DNA of 17,587 nucleotides from an uncultured Clostridium sp. (lineage in GTDB: Bacteria; Bacillota; Clostridia; Clostridiales; Clostridiaceae). Location: contig CAMNZV010000011.1 of NCBI GenBank assembly GCA_946575275.1, positions 1-17,587 of the forward strand, read 5' to 3'. Under the pieces are notes generated by a model, which did no database searches, was not told the DNA's origin, and saw only the letters and a program-made list of their open reading frames with translations. Made by a program: the position numbers and the translations under genes. The stretch's first letter is position 1. Each line of letters opens with the position of its first letter. Below are positions 7,221-15,758 of the stretch, piece by piece.

Positions 7221-7237
7221 TTTGAACCTTCTTTTTA
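7201..7237. terminator. Bidirectional terminator between the PHP gene and glgD
   Basis: Two perfect 17-base arms (7201-7217 and 7221-7237) flank a 3-base loop. The arms are AT-flanked, so each strand has an A-run before the stem core and a T-run after it. This suits termination of the plus-strand PHP transcript and of the minus-strand glycogen operon that ends at 7246. The loop TAA (7218-7220) is the stop codon of the PHP gene, so the terminator overlaps its coding region. Confidence 0.88.
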
Positions 7238-7245
7238 ATATATTA

Positions 7246-8334
7246 TTAAATTACAAGTGGTAATGAATCACTTCCACTACAATCTTCATTTTCAAGTATC
7301 ATTCTTCCCTTATCAACTATTACATTAATAAGCTTAGCATTTTTTTCAATAATTGTGTTTTGCATTATTACACAATTATTAAGCTCTACACCCTGACTTA
7401 CTGTAACCTTTCTAAATATCAAAGAATTCTTTACAGTTCCCTCAATATGGCAACCATTTGCAATCATTGAATTCTCCACCTTTGCATTTCCAGAATATTG
7501 TGTTGGTGGCTCATCCTTTACCCTTGTATAAATTTTATTTTCTGATGTAAATAATTCTGTATAAACATCACCCTTTAACAAGTCCATACTAGCATCATAG
7601 TAATTATTAACTGAGTTTATGCAAGCTAGATATCCATTAAATTCATATCCACCTACGTTTAGCTCTTCAATGTTTCCTTGTATACATTCCTTAACCTTTT
7701 TATACAAACCACTTTTTGCAGAATCGTCTACTATTTGAATAAATAATTCTCTTTTCATTATATACATTTCCATATTAACATCTACACTTGTTTTGTCTGA
7801 AGAGCTTCTTCTAATTGCTATTACCCTACCATTTTCATCTCTTTTTAACATTTGACAATTGTTAAACTTATCGTCTGAATTATCAACATTCTTATATATA
7901 ACAGTTATGTCATTTTCACTTTCTATATGAGCATCTATTGCATCTTGAAAATCAATATTACAAATCATATAAGAAGGTGCCATAAGTACATATTCATAGC
8001 AGCTTCTTTTTAAAAACTCTAGGTTTTCACTAAAGTTATTTACATCCTCATAAAATGGATCTATATCTCCAAAATTAAATACTTTAAGACCCCCTTGCTT
8101 TCTATGAAGATCCCAAGGTCTACCATTACTTAAATGTTCAAGTAATGATCTTGATTTATTCTTTGTAAATATACCTATTGTGTCAATACCTGAGTTTGTC
8201 ATATTTGATAGTATAAAATCTATTATTCTATATCTACCTGCAAAGGGAACTGCAGCTAGAGTTCTTGACTTTACCAATTCATTCATTTTATTTTCATTTT
8301 CATCGAGATTTACTATCCCAATACACTTGTTCAT
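7246..8334 (-). CDS. glgD: GlgD, regulatory paralogue of ADP-glucose pyrophosphorylase
   Basis: This 362-residue protein has a nucleotidyltransferase-like N-terminal domain and a C-terminal left-handed beta-helix (about 265-355) with hexapeptide-like repeats. It is clearly related to the neighbouring GlgC: RYRIIDFILSNMTNSGI (34-50) and PWDLHRKQGG (73-82) match equivalent GlgC segments. The GGQGTRL nucleotide-binding loop of GlgC is absent; the N terminus instead reads IGIVNLDENENK. The SGDQIY metal-binding motif is replaced by APSYMIC (119-125). It is therefore probably not catalytic itself. In Bacillus/Geobacillus, GlgD forms a hetero-oligomer with GlgC and raises its activity; the same role is inferred here. 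The gene follows glgC by 26 bases, has an AAGGAAGGGG ribosome binding site and is last in the operon. Confidence 0.93.
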   Translation of the reverse strand: MNKCIGIVNLDENENKMNELVKSRTLAAVPFAGRYRIIDFILSNMTNSGIDTIGIFTKNKSRSLLEHLSNGRPWDLHRKQGGLKVFNFGDIDPFYEDVNNFSENLEFLKRSCYEYVLMAPSYMICNIDFQDAIDAHIESENDITVIYKNVDNSDDKFNNCQMLKRDENGRVIAIRRSSSDKTSVDVNMEMYIMKRELFIQIVDDSAKSGLYKKVKECIQGNIEELNVGGYEFNGYLACINSVNNYYDASMDLLKGDVYTELFTSENKIYTRVKDEPPTQYSGNAKVENSMIANGCHIEGTVKNSLIFRKVTVSQGVELNNCVIMQNTIIEKNAKLINVIVDKGRMILENEDCSGSDSLPLVI

Positions 8335-8360
8335 TTTTCTCTACCCCTTCCTTTTATATC

Positions 8361-9506
8361 CTATATTATGGTTCCTGCTGAAATAACTTCTCTTTCACCA
8401 ATTACCGCAATTTCACTTCCATTACCAATTTTACATTCTTTATTTACAACTACATCACTTGCAATTATTGCTTTTTCTATAACAACATTATCGCCAATTT
8501 TCACATTTGGCATTATAACTGAATCTTTCACAATTGTATTCTTACCTACATGAACACCTTCAAATATTACAGAATTTTCAGCCTCTCCAAGTATTGAACA
8601 TCCTTCGGTAATCAAAGAATTCTTAACTATAGCATCCTTACCTACATATTGAGGAGGATTTGCAGAATTTACTGAATAAATTCTCCATGCATCATCATAA
8701 AGGTTTAAGCTATTTTCCTTTTTTAATAAGTCCATATTTGCTTCCCAGAAACTATCTATAGTTCCAACATCTTTCCAATAGCCCTTAAATGGATAAGCAA
8801 ATAATTTTTTATCTTCATTTAACATCTTTGGTATTATATTTTTACCAAAATCATTGTCTGATGTAGTATCTTCTTCGTCATCTATTAAATACTTTCTAAG
8901 AGATTTCCAATTAAATATATATATTCCCATAGAAGCCATTTGACTTTTAGGGTTTGCTGGTTTTTCTTCAAATTCATATATTGACATATCTTCATTTGTA
9001 TTCATTATTCCAAATCTCTTTGCCTCGTCTAGTGTAACTTCAATTACAGCTATTGTTGCATCTGCCTTACTCTTCTTATGAAATGATAGCATTTTAGAAT
9101 AATCCATTTTATAAATTTGATCTCCTGATAAAATTAAAACATATTCAGGATTATATTTATCAAGATATTCAATATTTTTATATATGGCATTTGCTGTACC
9201 CTTGTACCAATCACCACCATCATTTTCTTCTTTATATGGAGATAATACACTTACACCACCATCACGTCTGTCTAAATCCCATGAAGAACCAATGCCTATG
9301 TGCTTATTTAATTCCATTGGCTTATATTGTGTTAATATACCTACAGTATTTATTCCTGAATTCAAACAATTACTTAAAGCAAAATCTATAATTCTATACT
9401 TTCCACCATATGGTACTGCTGGCTTTGCTGTATTTTTAGTTAAAGCTTCAAGTCTTGTACCTTGCCCCCCAGCTAGCACCATGGCTACTATTTCTTTTTT
9501 TCTCAT
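8361..9506 (-). CDS. glgC: Glucose-1-phosphate adenylyltransferase (ADP-glucose pyrophosphorylase)
   Basis: This enzyme of 381 residues makes ADP-glucose and pyrophosphate from ATP and glucose-1-phosphate, the committed step of bacterial glycogen synthesis. The N-terminal nucleotidyltransferase domain shows GGQGTRL (13-19), the activator/substrate-region segment [15 protein letters not shown] (28-42), [10 protein letters not shown] (100-109), the metal-binding SGDQIY (127-132) and FEEKP (169-173). The C-terminal left-handed beta-helix starts near residue 290. Motifs and length are those of an active Firmicute GlgC. An AGAGAGGG ribosome binding site lies 8 bases before the ATG. It is flanked by glgP (30-base gap) and glgD, its probable non-catalytic partner. 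Confidence 0.97.
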   Translation of the reverse strand: MRKKEIVAMVLAGGQGTRLEALTKNTAKPAVPYGGKYRIIDFALSNCLNSGINTVGILTQYKPMELNKHIGIGSSWDLDRRDGGVSVLSPYKEENDGGDWYKGTANAIYKNIEYLDKYNPEYVLILSGDQIYKMDYSKMLSFHKKSKADATIAVIEVTLDEAKRFGIMNTNEDMSIYEFEEKPANPKSQMASMGIYIFNWKSLRKYLIDDEEDTTSDNDFGKNIIPKMLNEDKKLFAYPFKGYWKDVGTIDSFWEANMDLLKKENSLNLYDDAWRIYSVNSANPPQYVGKDAIVKNSLITEGCSILGEAENSVIFEGVHVGKNTIVKDSVIMPNVKIGDNVVIEKAIIASDVVVNKECKIGNGSEIAVIGEREVISAGTII

Positions 9507-9536
9507 TTTAATTACCCTCTCTCTTATTTCTTATCC

Positions 9537-11972
9537 CTACAAATTCTTATATATTAGCTCAGAACCCCATATTCCTGTTACATATTCCTGTATTGTTCTA
9601 TCTGATGAAAATATTCCTGAATGTGCAATATTAACACCACACATTTGTTGCCACATATTTGTGTCTCTATACATTGTATCCACCTTATTTTGAGCCTCTA
9701 TATAAGATTGGAAATCTTTTAAAACAAAGAATTCATCATTATAGTTAATTAAATTTTCATAAATGCTTCTAAATGCATCTTTATCATAACTAAACTTTCC
9801 ATTTACCAAGTCATTAGTTACATTTTGCAGACGCTGATTTTCATTACATACCTTAACGGAAGAATATCCCCCATTTTTTGTATAATCCAATACTTCTCTT
9901 GCATTTAACCCAAAAATAACTATGTTATCTTGTCCTACTTCATCATTAATTTCAATATTTGCCCCATCTAAAGTTGCAATTGTAACTGCACCATTCATCA
10001 TAAACTTCATATTAGAAGTTCCAGATGCCTCTTTGGTAGTAGTTGAAATTTGTTCGCTAAGGTCAGTTGCTGGAATAATCTTCTCTGCTAATGACACACT
10101 ATAATTTTCTAAAAATACAATTTTAATTTTGTCTTTAACTCTTTTGTCATTATTAATTGTATTTGCAAGAGAATTTATTAATTGAATTGTGTTTTTAGCA
10201 AGGTAATAACCAGGTGCTGCCTTTCCAGCAAAAATAAATGTTCTAGGTACAATATCTAAATTTGGATTTTCAAGAATTTGATTGTATAAATCCATAATTC
10301 TTAAACAATTTAAAGTTTGTCTTTTATAAGCATGTATTCTTTTAACTTGAACATCAAAAATTGAATTTGTATCAACCTTAACACCATTTTTCTTGTATAT
10401 TATATCTGCTAAGTCTTCCTTGTTAGCTATTTTAATTTTATGAAGTTCCTCTTGAATACGTTCATATTTAGCATATTTATCAAAATATATTAAATCTGTT
10501 GGATGCTTTATAAATGAATCTCCTATAGTATCAACTAATAAATTGGTAAGTGCTGGATTGCTTTTTAAAAGCCATCTTCTATGAGTTATACCATTTGTTT
10601 TATTGTTAAACTTATTTGGATACATATAATAGAAATCTGACATTTCTTCTTTTTTTAATATTTCTGTATGAAGCTTTGCAACTCCATTAACACTATGACT
10701 ACCTACTATAGCTAAATGCGCCATTCTTATTTGATCATTTCCTATTATAGCCATTCTAGATATCTTATCCCACTGTCCTTCATATCTTTCCCACAGGTTC
10801 TTACAAAATCTTTCATTTATTTCTTCTATTATCATATATATTCTTGGCAATAGTTGTTTAACCATTTCAACTGGCCATTTTTCAAGGGCCTCAGCTAGAA
10901 TTGTATGATTAGTGTAGGAAACAGTGTTACTTGTAATTCTCCATGCCTCGTCCCAAGATAAACCTTCTTCATCCAATAGAATTCTCATAAGCTCTGGAAT
11001 TACTAATGTTGGATGAGTATCATTAATATGAAGAACTACCTTTTCATAAAATGTTCTTACATCACCATGGTTCTTCTTATAATGTCTTATAATACTTTGT
11101 ACTCCTGCTGACACAAAGAAATATTGTTGTTTTAACCTAAGTATTTTTCCTTCATGAAAGGAATCTTCAGGATATAAAACCTGTGATATTGCCTCTACAG
11201 AGTTTTTATATCCTATTGCTTGTAAAAAATCTCCTCTACTAAAGGAAGAATAATCAAAGGAATTTTCTATAGGTTCAGCACTCCAAAGTCTTAATGTATT
11301 TGAAACGCTATTTTTATATCCAACAATTGGAGTATCATATGGCACTGCAAGAACAGGTTCATAATCAACATAATTAAATTTTAATTCTCCATCTACATTT
11401 TCTACTTCAATTCTGCCTCCAAATTTAACTATTTCGGATCTTCCTTCTTTTTTTCTCTCCCATACATTCCCTGATTTTAACCAATCATCAGAAACCTCAA
11501 CTTGTTTACCATCAATAATTTTTTGTTCAAAAAAGCCATATTTATATCTAATACCACAACCATGTCCTGGTATATCTAGTGAAGCCATAGAATCTAAAAA
11601 GCAAGCTGCAAGTCTTCCAAGTCCCCCATTTCCTAGGCCTTGATCCTGTTCATATTCTTCAAGTTCCTTAATATCTATATTAAGTTCTTTTAAAGCATCT
11701 GTACAAGTATCAAGTATTCCTAAATTTAACAACGAATCACCAAGCAATCTGCCAAGTAAAAATTCCATTGAAAAATAGTAAACTTGTTTTTCCTTTGTTT
11801 TATTATATTTTTTATTGGTATTCATCCAATCTTGAGTTACATAATCCTTAATTAGACTTCCTAAGGCTTCATATTTTTGTTTGTTATTACCTTCTTGTAT
11901 ATCTTCTCCATGTATTGCTTTGTATTTACTAACATATGCTTTTTTAAATGTTTTTTTATCGATAGTAACCAT
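9537..11972 (-). CDS. glgP: Glycogen phosphorylase (GT35)
   Basis: This 811-residue alpha-glucan phosphorylase releases glucose-1-phosphate from the non-reducing ends of glycogen using phosphate and pyridoxal phosphate. The PLP site EASGTSNMKFMMNGA has Lys656 as the Schiff-base residue, the counterpart of Lys680 in the rabbit enzyme. Other family segments are GLGNGGLGRLAACFLDS (112-128), HINDTHPTL (325-333), TNGITHRRW (469-477) and KRIHAYKRQ (554-562). Length is typical for bacteria, and there is no N-terminal regulatory extension of the eukaryotic kind. The gene is embedded among the biosynthetic genes, after glgA (41-base gap) and before glgC, so synthesis and breakdown are transcribed together and balance must be set post-transcriptionally. 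A GGGGGAAA ribosome binding site precedes the ATG. Confidence 0.97.
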   Translation of the reverse strand: MVTIDKKTFKKAYVSKYKAIHGEDIQEGNNKQKYEALGSLIKDYVTQDWMNTNKKYNKTKEKQVYYFSMEFLLGRLLGDSLLNLGILDTCTDALKELNIDIKELEEYEQDQGLGNGGLGRLAACFLDSMASLDIPGHGCGIRYKYGFFEQKIIDGKQVEVSDDWLKSGNVWERKKEGRSEIVKFGGRIEVENVDGELKFNYVDYEPVLAVPYDTPIVGYKNSVSNTLRLWSAEPIENSFDYSSFSRGDFLQAIGYKNSVEAISQVLYPEDSFHEGKILRLKQQYFFVSAGVQSIIRHYKKNHGDVRTFYEKVVLHINDTHPTLVIPELMRILLDEEGLSWDEAWRITSNTVSYTNHTILAEALEKWPVEMVKQLLPRIYMIIEEINERFCKNLWERYEGQWDKISRMAIIGNDQIRMAHLAIVGSHSVNGVAKLHTEILKKEEMSDFYYMYPNKFNNKTNGITHRRWLLKSNPALTNLLVDTIGDSFIKHPTDLIYFDKYAKYERIQEELHKIKIANKEDLADIIYKKNGVKVDTNSIFDVQVKRIHAYKRQTLNCLRIMDLYNQILENPNLDIVPRTFIFAGKAAPGYYLAKNTIQLINSLANTINNDKRVKDKIKIVFLENYSVSLAEKIIPATDLSEQISTTTKEASGTSNMKFMMNGAVTIATLDGANIEINDEVGQDNIVIFGLNAREVLDYTKNGGYSSVKVCNENQRLQNVTNDLVNGKFSYDKDAFRSIYENLINYNDEFFVLKDFQSYIEAQNKVDTMYRDTNMWQQMCGVNIAHSGIFSSDRTIQEYVTGIWGSELIYKNL

Positions 11973-12013
11973 TTAAAATTTCCCCCAATCTCAATTTATC
12001 CTTGTTTTATCTA

Positions 12014-13456
12014 CTAGTACCAACAAAGTGCTTCTTTGTATAAATACTCATATTCTTTTGCTGATTTTTCCCAACTATTATTAGAATTCATTGCTTGATT
12101 TATTATTCCATTCCACTTCCACTTATCCCAATAGATGTTTAATGCATAATCTGTAATATTATATAATTCATCACCATTAAAGTTTTTGAAACTAAAGCCA
12201 TTACCTATTCCATTAAACTCATTATATGGAATTATTGTATCTTTTAAACCACCTGTTTCTCTAACTATTGGAATTGTCCCATATCTTAGTGCTATTAATT
12301 GTCCAAGTCCACAAGGTTCAAACATTGATGGCATAATAAACATATCACTTGCTGCATAAACTTTATGAGCTAAATTATTATCAAACCTAATTGTTGTGGA
12401 TACCTTGTCTCCCCATCTATCCTTTAATCTATAAAATGCTTCTTCATAATCCTTATCACCATTTCCTACAACTACAAATTGAACATCTCTATCATAAAGC
12501 AATTTATCAATCATATATAAAATTAAATCAATACCCTTTTGTCTTGTTAACCTTGAAACTAATGCAATAATTGGTGTATCTTCTTTTTGATAAAGCCCTA
12601 AGTCTTTTTGAAGCTGAATTTTATTTTTCTTTTTTGCTTCATAAGGGTCTGTATCAAATTTATGATAAATATTTTCATCAGTATATGGATTGTATTCTTC
12701 ATAATCAATACCATTTAAAATTCCCCTAATTGCATATCCTCTTTCCCTTAAAAGACCATCTAGCCTTTCACCATACTGTGGTGTTCTAAATTCATCTGCA
12801 TAGGTGTAACTTACAGTGGAAATTTTATCACTATAGTTTATACCACCTTTCATAAAACTAACACCCTTATCAAATTCTAAGCTTCTATTTAGGTATGGCT
12901 CCATGTCATATCCAAATAACTCTGGTAATATTTTAGGATCAAATACCCCTTGGAATAAAAGATTATGAATTGAATAAATAGTTTTAATACCTCTATAAAA
13001 TTCATCCTGCCTACTATATTCTAAAGTAAGCAATACTGGTATCATTCCGGTCTGCCAGTCATTTAAATGAATTACATCTGGTCTATAATCTATTTGTCTA
13101 AGTAGTTTTAATACTGCCCTATCAAAAAAGGCAAATCTTTCCGCATCATCATAATAACCATATAAACCATCTCTATCAAAATATGCCTCATTGTCTAATA
13201 AATAATAAGTAACTCCATCCTCATAGTACTTATATATTCCACAATACTTACTTCTCCAACCCACTTCTACCATAAACCATTTTTGAAATTCCAATTTGTT
13301 TTTTATATCAGAATTAATTGTCCTATATTTAGGAATAACAACTGTAACCTCTAACCCATTTTTGCTTAATTGTTTAGGTAATGCACCCATTACGTCACCT
13401 AACCCACCTGATTTTATAAAAGGACTTGCTTCAGATGCAACTAATAATACCTTCAT
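12014..13456 (-). CDS. glgA: Glycogen synthase, ADP-glucose type (GT5)
   Basis: This 480-residue enzyme transfers glucose from ADP-glucose to the growing alpha-1,4-glucan. The N-terminal KSGGLGDV (15-22) is the ADP-glucose-binding motif of GT5. The C-terminal domain carries SRLTRQKG (301-308), FEPCGLGQ (379-386, with the conserved Glu380) and ETGGLKDT. Two Rossmann-like halves of the GT-B fold and the length agree with bacterial GlgA. Its ATG (13454-13456) overlaps the TAA of glgB by one base (TAATG). Its AGGAGG ribosome binding site, 8 bases upstream, lies within the last codons of glgB, so translation of the two is probably coupled. Confidence 0.97.
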   Translation of the reverse strand: MKVLLVASEASPFIKSGGLGDVMGALPKQLSKNGLEVTVVIPKYRTINSDIKNKLEFQKWFMVEVGWRSKYCGIYKYYEDGVTYYLLDNEAYFDRDGLYGYYDDAERFAFFDRAVLKLLRQIDYRPDVIHLNDWQTGMIPVLLTLEYSRQDEFYRGIKTIYSIHNLLFQGVFDPKILPELFGYDMEPYLNRSLEFDKGVSFMKGGINYSDKISTVSYTYADEFRTPQYGERLDGLLRERGYAIRGILNGIDYEEYNPYTDENIYHKFDTDPYEAKKKNKIQLQKDLGLYQKEDTPIIALVSRLTRQKGIDLILYMIDKLLYDRDVQFVVVGNGDKDYEEAFYRLKDRWGDKVSTTIRFDNNLAHKVYAASDMFIMPSMFEPCGLGQLIALRYGTIPIVRETGGLKDTIIPYNEFNGIGNGFSFKNFNGDELYNITDYALNIYWDKWKWNGIINQAMNSNNSWEKSAKEYEYLYKEALCWY

Positions 13457-15462
13457 TACTTTTTCCTCCTTTTATCTAATGCTAATACTAATGTTCCCAT
13501 TGGTGGAACTTTTATTGAAAGACTATATTTTTGATTGTGTTTTTTTATATTTTTTGCAACTAATTTGTTGTCTCCGATAACTTGTCCAGAGCCGCCGTAT
13601 TTTTCATCATCACTATTGAATATTTCTATATAATCCTTTAAATAAGGAACACCAATATCAAAGTCATAGTATACATTAGGGGTGAAATTAATAACATATA
13701 TTAAAGTATCCTCTGCCTTTTTACCTTTTCTCATAAATAGCAAAATACTTTGGGAATTATTATCTGCATCTATCCATTGAAATCCTTCTTGTGAATAATC
13801 TAACTCAAAGAAAGTCTTATTTTCCTTATACAAAAAGTTTAAATCTCTAATATAAGTTTGAAGCTTTTTGTTCATTTCATTGTTTTCTACTAAATTCCAC
13901 TCAAGCTCTTCATATTCTCTCCATTCAATAGGTTCTCCAAGTTCACTACCCATAAAGGTTAACTTTTTACCTGGATGTGACATCATATATGCAAGGAAGT
14001 TTCTAACTCCAGCAAACCTCTTCCACTCATCACCAAACATTTTGTTAAGTAGTGATTTCTTACCATGTACTACCTCATCATGTGAAATTGGTAAAATATA
14101 ATTTTCTGCGTAATTGTACATCATGGCAAAGGTTAATTTTCCATGATGATCTTTTCTAAATAAAGGATCTATTTCAACATATTCTAGTACATCATTCATC
14201 CATCCCATATTCCATTTAAAATTAAATCCTAGTCCCTCTTCTTTACATACGTTTGGCCACGCTGTTGATTCTTCTGCAATCATCATGATATTTTTACATT
14301 TTTCTGAAATAACTTTATTTAAAGTTTTTATAAAATCAATACCCTCTAAATTCTCATTGCCACCATTTTTATTTGGTGTCCATTGTCCATAGCTTCTATC
14401 ATAGTCAAGATATAAAATGTTAGAAACTGAATCCACTCTTAACCCATCGATGTGAAATTCATTTATCCAATATAGAGCATTTGAAATAAGGAAACTTCTA
14501 ACCTCAGGTTTTCCAAGATCAAAGTTTGATGTTCCCCAACCATTATTATCAGCTCTCCACTTTTCAGAATATTCATATGTTGGAGTTCCGTCAAACATAT
14601 ATAGTCCATGTTCATCTCTACAAAAATGACCTGGCACCCAATCTAAAATAACACTAATATTTTTTTTATGAAATTTATTAATTAAAGTTTTAAGCCCTTC
14701 TCTTGTACCGTATCTTGATGTTACTGAATAATATCCTGTTCCTTGATATCCCCACGAAGCATCTAAAGGATGTTCAACAAGTGGCATTATCTCTACATGG
14801 GTATATCCCATGTATTCAAGGTAATCTGGTAATACCTCACTTATTTCTTCATAAGTCATAAACCTACCATCTTTAGTTTTCCATGAGCCTAAATGAACCT
14901 CATAAATATTCATTGGACTATTATATATATTTTTCCTCTTTCTTCTGGTTATAAATGAAGCATCCTCCCATTTAAACCTTTTTTCTTCATTTACAACTGA
15001 AGCATTTGAAGGTCTAAGCTCAGATTCAAAAGCATAGGGATCACATTTATAAGTAAGCTTTGAATTTTCATCTTCTATAACAAATTTATACTTGACTCCT
15101 GGCTTTATATCCGCTACAAAAATGCTCCAAATTCCACCTTTTGATATTTTCTTTAATTCATACTCTTTTTCAATTTGAAATAAGTTAAAGTCTCCAGTTA
15201 AATAAATTTTTTTTGCATTTGGTGCCCAAGTTGTAAACTTTGTCCCATTAACCCCATTTTCAACTACTAAGTGTGCCCCAAATAATTTGTAGGATTCATA
15301 ATTTTTCCCCTTGTGAAATAAGTTAATTTTTTCCTTTAATTCATCTATAGAACTTAAGGTCTTTTTTTTAGTTGTACCTACTTTGGTATTCCTTTGTTTT
15401 TCCTCCTGTATTTTTTCAGTATTCTTCAACTTATTTTCAACTGCATTTTCCGGCTTTCTCAT
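13456..15462 (-). CDS. glgB: 1,4-alpha-glucan branching enzyme (GH13)
   Basis: This 668-residue branching enzyme cuts alpha-1,4 chains and rejoins them through alpha-1,6 links. A charged Lys/Glu-rich N-terminal tail (about 1-50) precedes a CBM48 domain (about 55-150). The GH13 barrel follows, with region I DWVPGHF (Asp274), region II GLRVDSVSN (nucleophile Asp344), region III IAEEST (acid/base within Glu397-398) and region IV ISHDEVVHGK (Asp462). The all-beta C-terminal domain ends in a basic KRRKK. It is the first gene of the glycogen operon. The ATG at 15462 is the only reasonable start, but its purine-rich ribosome binding site GGAGAGG is about 12 bases upstream, longer than usual, with AGGGG directly against the ATG. 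The latter may weaken or modulate initiation. Confidence 0.96.
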   Translation of the reverse strand: MRKPENAVENKLKNTEKIQEEKQRNTKVGTTKKKTLSSIDELKEKINLFHKGKNYESYKLFGAHLVVENGVNGTKFTTWAPNAKKIYLTGDFNLFQIEKEYELKKISKGGIWSIFVADIKPGVKYKFVIEDENSKLTYKCDPYAFESELRPSNASVVNEEKRFKWEDASFITRRKRKNIYNSPMNIYEVHLGSWKTKDGRFMTYEEISEVLPDYLEYMGYTHVEIMPLVEHPLDASWGYQGTGYYSVTSRYGTREGLKTLINKFHKKNISVILDWVPGHFCRDEHGLYMFDGTPTYEYSEKWRADNNGWGTSNFDLGKPEVRSFLISNALYWINEFHIDGLRVDSVSNILYLDYDRSYGQWTPNKNGGNENLEGIDFIKTLNKVISEKCKNIMMIAEESTAWPNVCKEEGLGFNFKWNMGWMNDVLEYVEIDPLFRKDHHGKLTFAMMYNYAENYILPISHDEVVHGKKSLLNKMFGDEWKRFAGVRNFLAYMMSHPGKKLTFMGSELGEPIEWREYEELEWNLVENNEMNKKLQTYIRDLNFLYKENKTFFELDYSQEGFQWIDADNNSQSILLFMRKGKKAEDTLIYVINFTPNVYYDFDIGVPYLKDYIEIFNSDDEKYGGSGQVIGDNKLVAKNIKKHNQKYSLSIKVPPMGTLVLALDKRRKK

Positions 15463-15500
15463 CCCCTAAAAATTCCTCTCCTTCTATAATCATGCTCTAT

Positions 15501-15529
15501 AATATAAGTATATCTCTTATATATGTGTA
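15501..15529 (-). promoter_or_regulatory. Sigma-A-like promoter candidate of the glg operon
   Basis: TACACA (15524-15529; 4 of 6 to TTGACA) and TATATT (15501-15506; 5 of 6 to TATAAT) are separated by 17 bases. Transcription would start near 15494, about 30 bases before the glgB ATG. In such AT-rich DNA chance matches are common. Confidence 0.4.
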
Positions 15530-15551
15530 TTTGTATTACATTTCTGTAAAC

Positions 15552-15580
15552 TAATTCGCATTTTTTTCGCTTTTACCTTT
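15552..15580 (-). promoter_or_regulatory. Sigma-H-like promoter candidate of the glg operon
   Basis: AAAGGTAAA (15572-15580) fits the sigma-H -35 pattern RNAGGAWWW with one mismatch. GCGAATTA (15552-15559) fits the -10 pattern RNGAATWW. The spacer is 12 bases, within the usual 11-12. Transcription would start near 15545, some 80 bases before glgB. Granulose is accumulated before sporulation in clostridia, which makes a stationary-phase/sporulation sigma factor plausible, but this is inference. Confidence 0.3.
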
Positions 15581-15710
15581 TGCTTGTTTTTTTATTATCT
15601 GCTATTTAATTGTAATAAATTTAACCTTAATTGTAAATACATAAAGTTTATTTTTTTCTAATTTTTGTAAAGTTATTATTTTGGATTACATTTTCCATTT
15701 TATTTTTATC

Positions 15711-15752
15711 AAAAAAAAGTTGCTCAATTAAAATTTAAATGAGCAACTTTTT
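15711..15752 (-). terminator. Rho-independent terminator of gpmI
   Basis: On the minus strand a 13-base arm (15752-15740) pairs perfectly with 15726-15714 around an A/T-rich 13-base loop. A run of eight T (15718-15711) overlaps the end of the 3' arm. It begins 6 bases after the gpmI stop codon. It separates gpmI from the glycogen operon promoter region, so the two are probably not cotranscribed to any large extent. Confidence 0.9.
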
Positions 15753-15758
15753 CTTATA

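Noticed and set aside
9184..9693. Plus-strand open frame of 169 codons across the glgP/glgC junction
   Set aside because: It lies antisense to glgC and glgP, has no ribosome binding site, a composition typical of the reverse complement of coding DNA and no recognisable domain.
13296..13580. Plus-strand open frame of 94 codons spanning the glgA/glgB junction
   Set aside because: Antisense to two intact enzymes, with no start signal and no family resemblance.
15553..15571. Spo0A boxes upstream of glgB
   Set aside because: Two GCGAA motifs one helical turn apart are present, but the TG of the TGNCGAA box is missing in both, so I do not call them sites.
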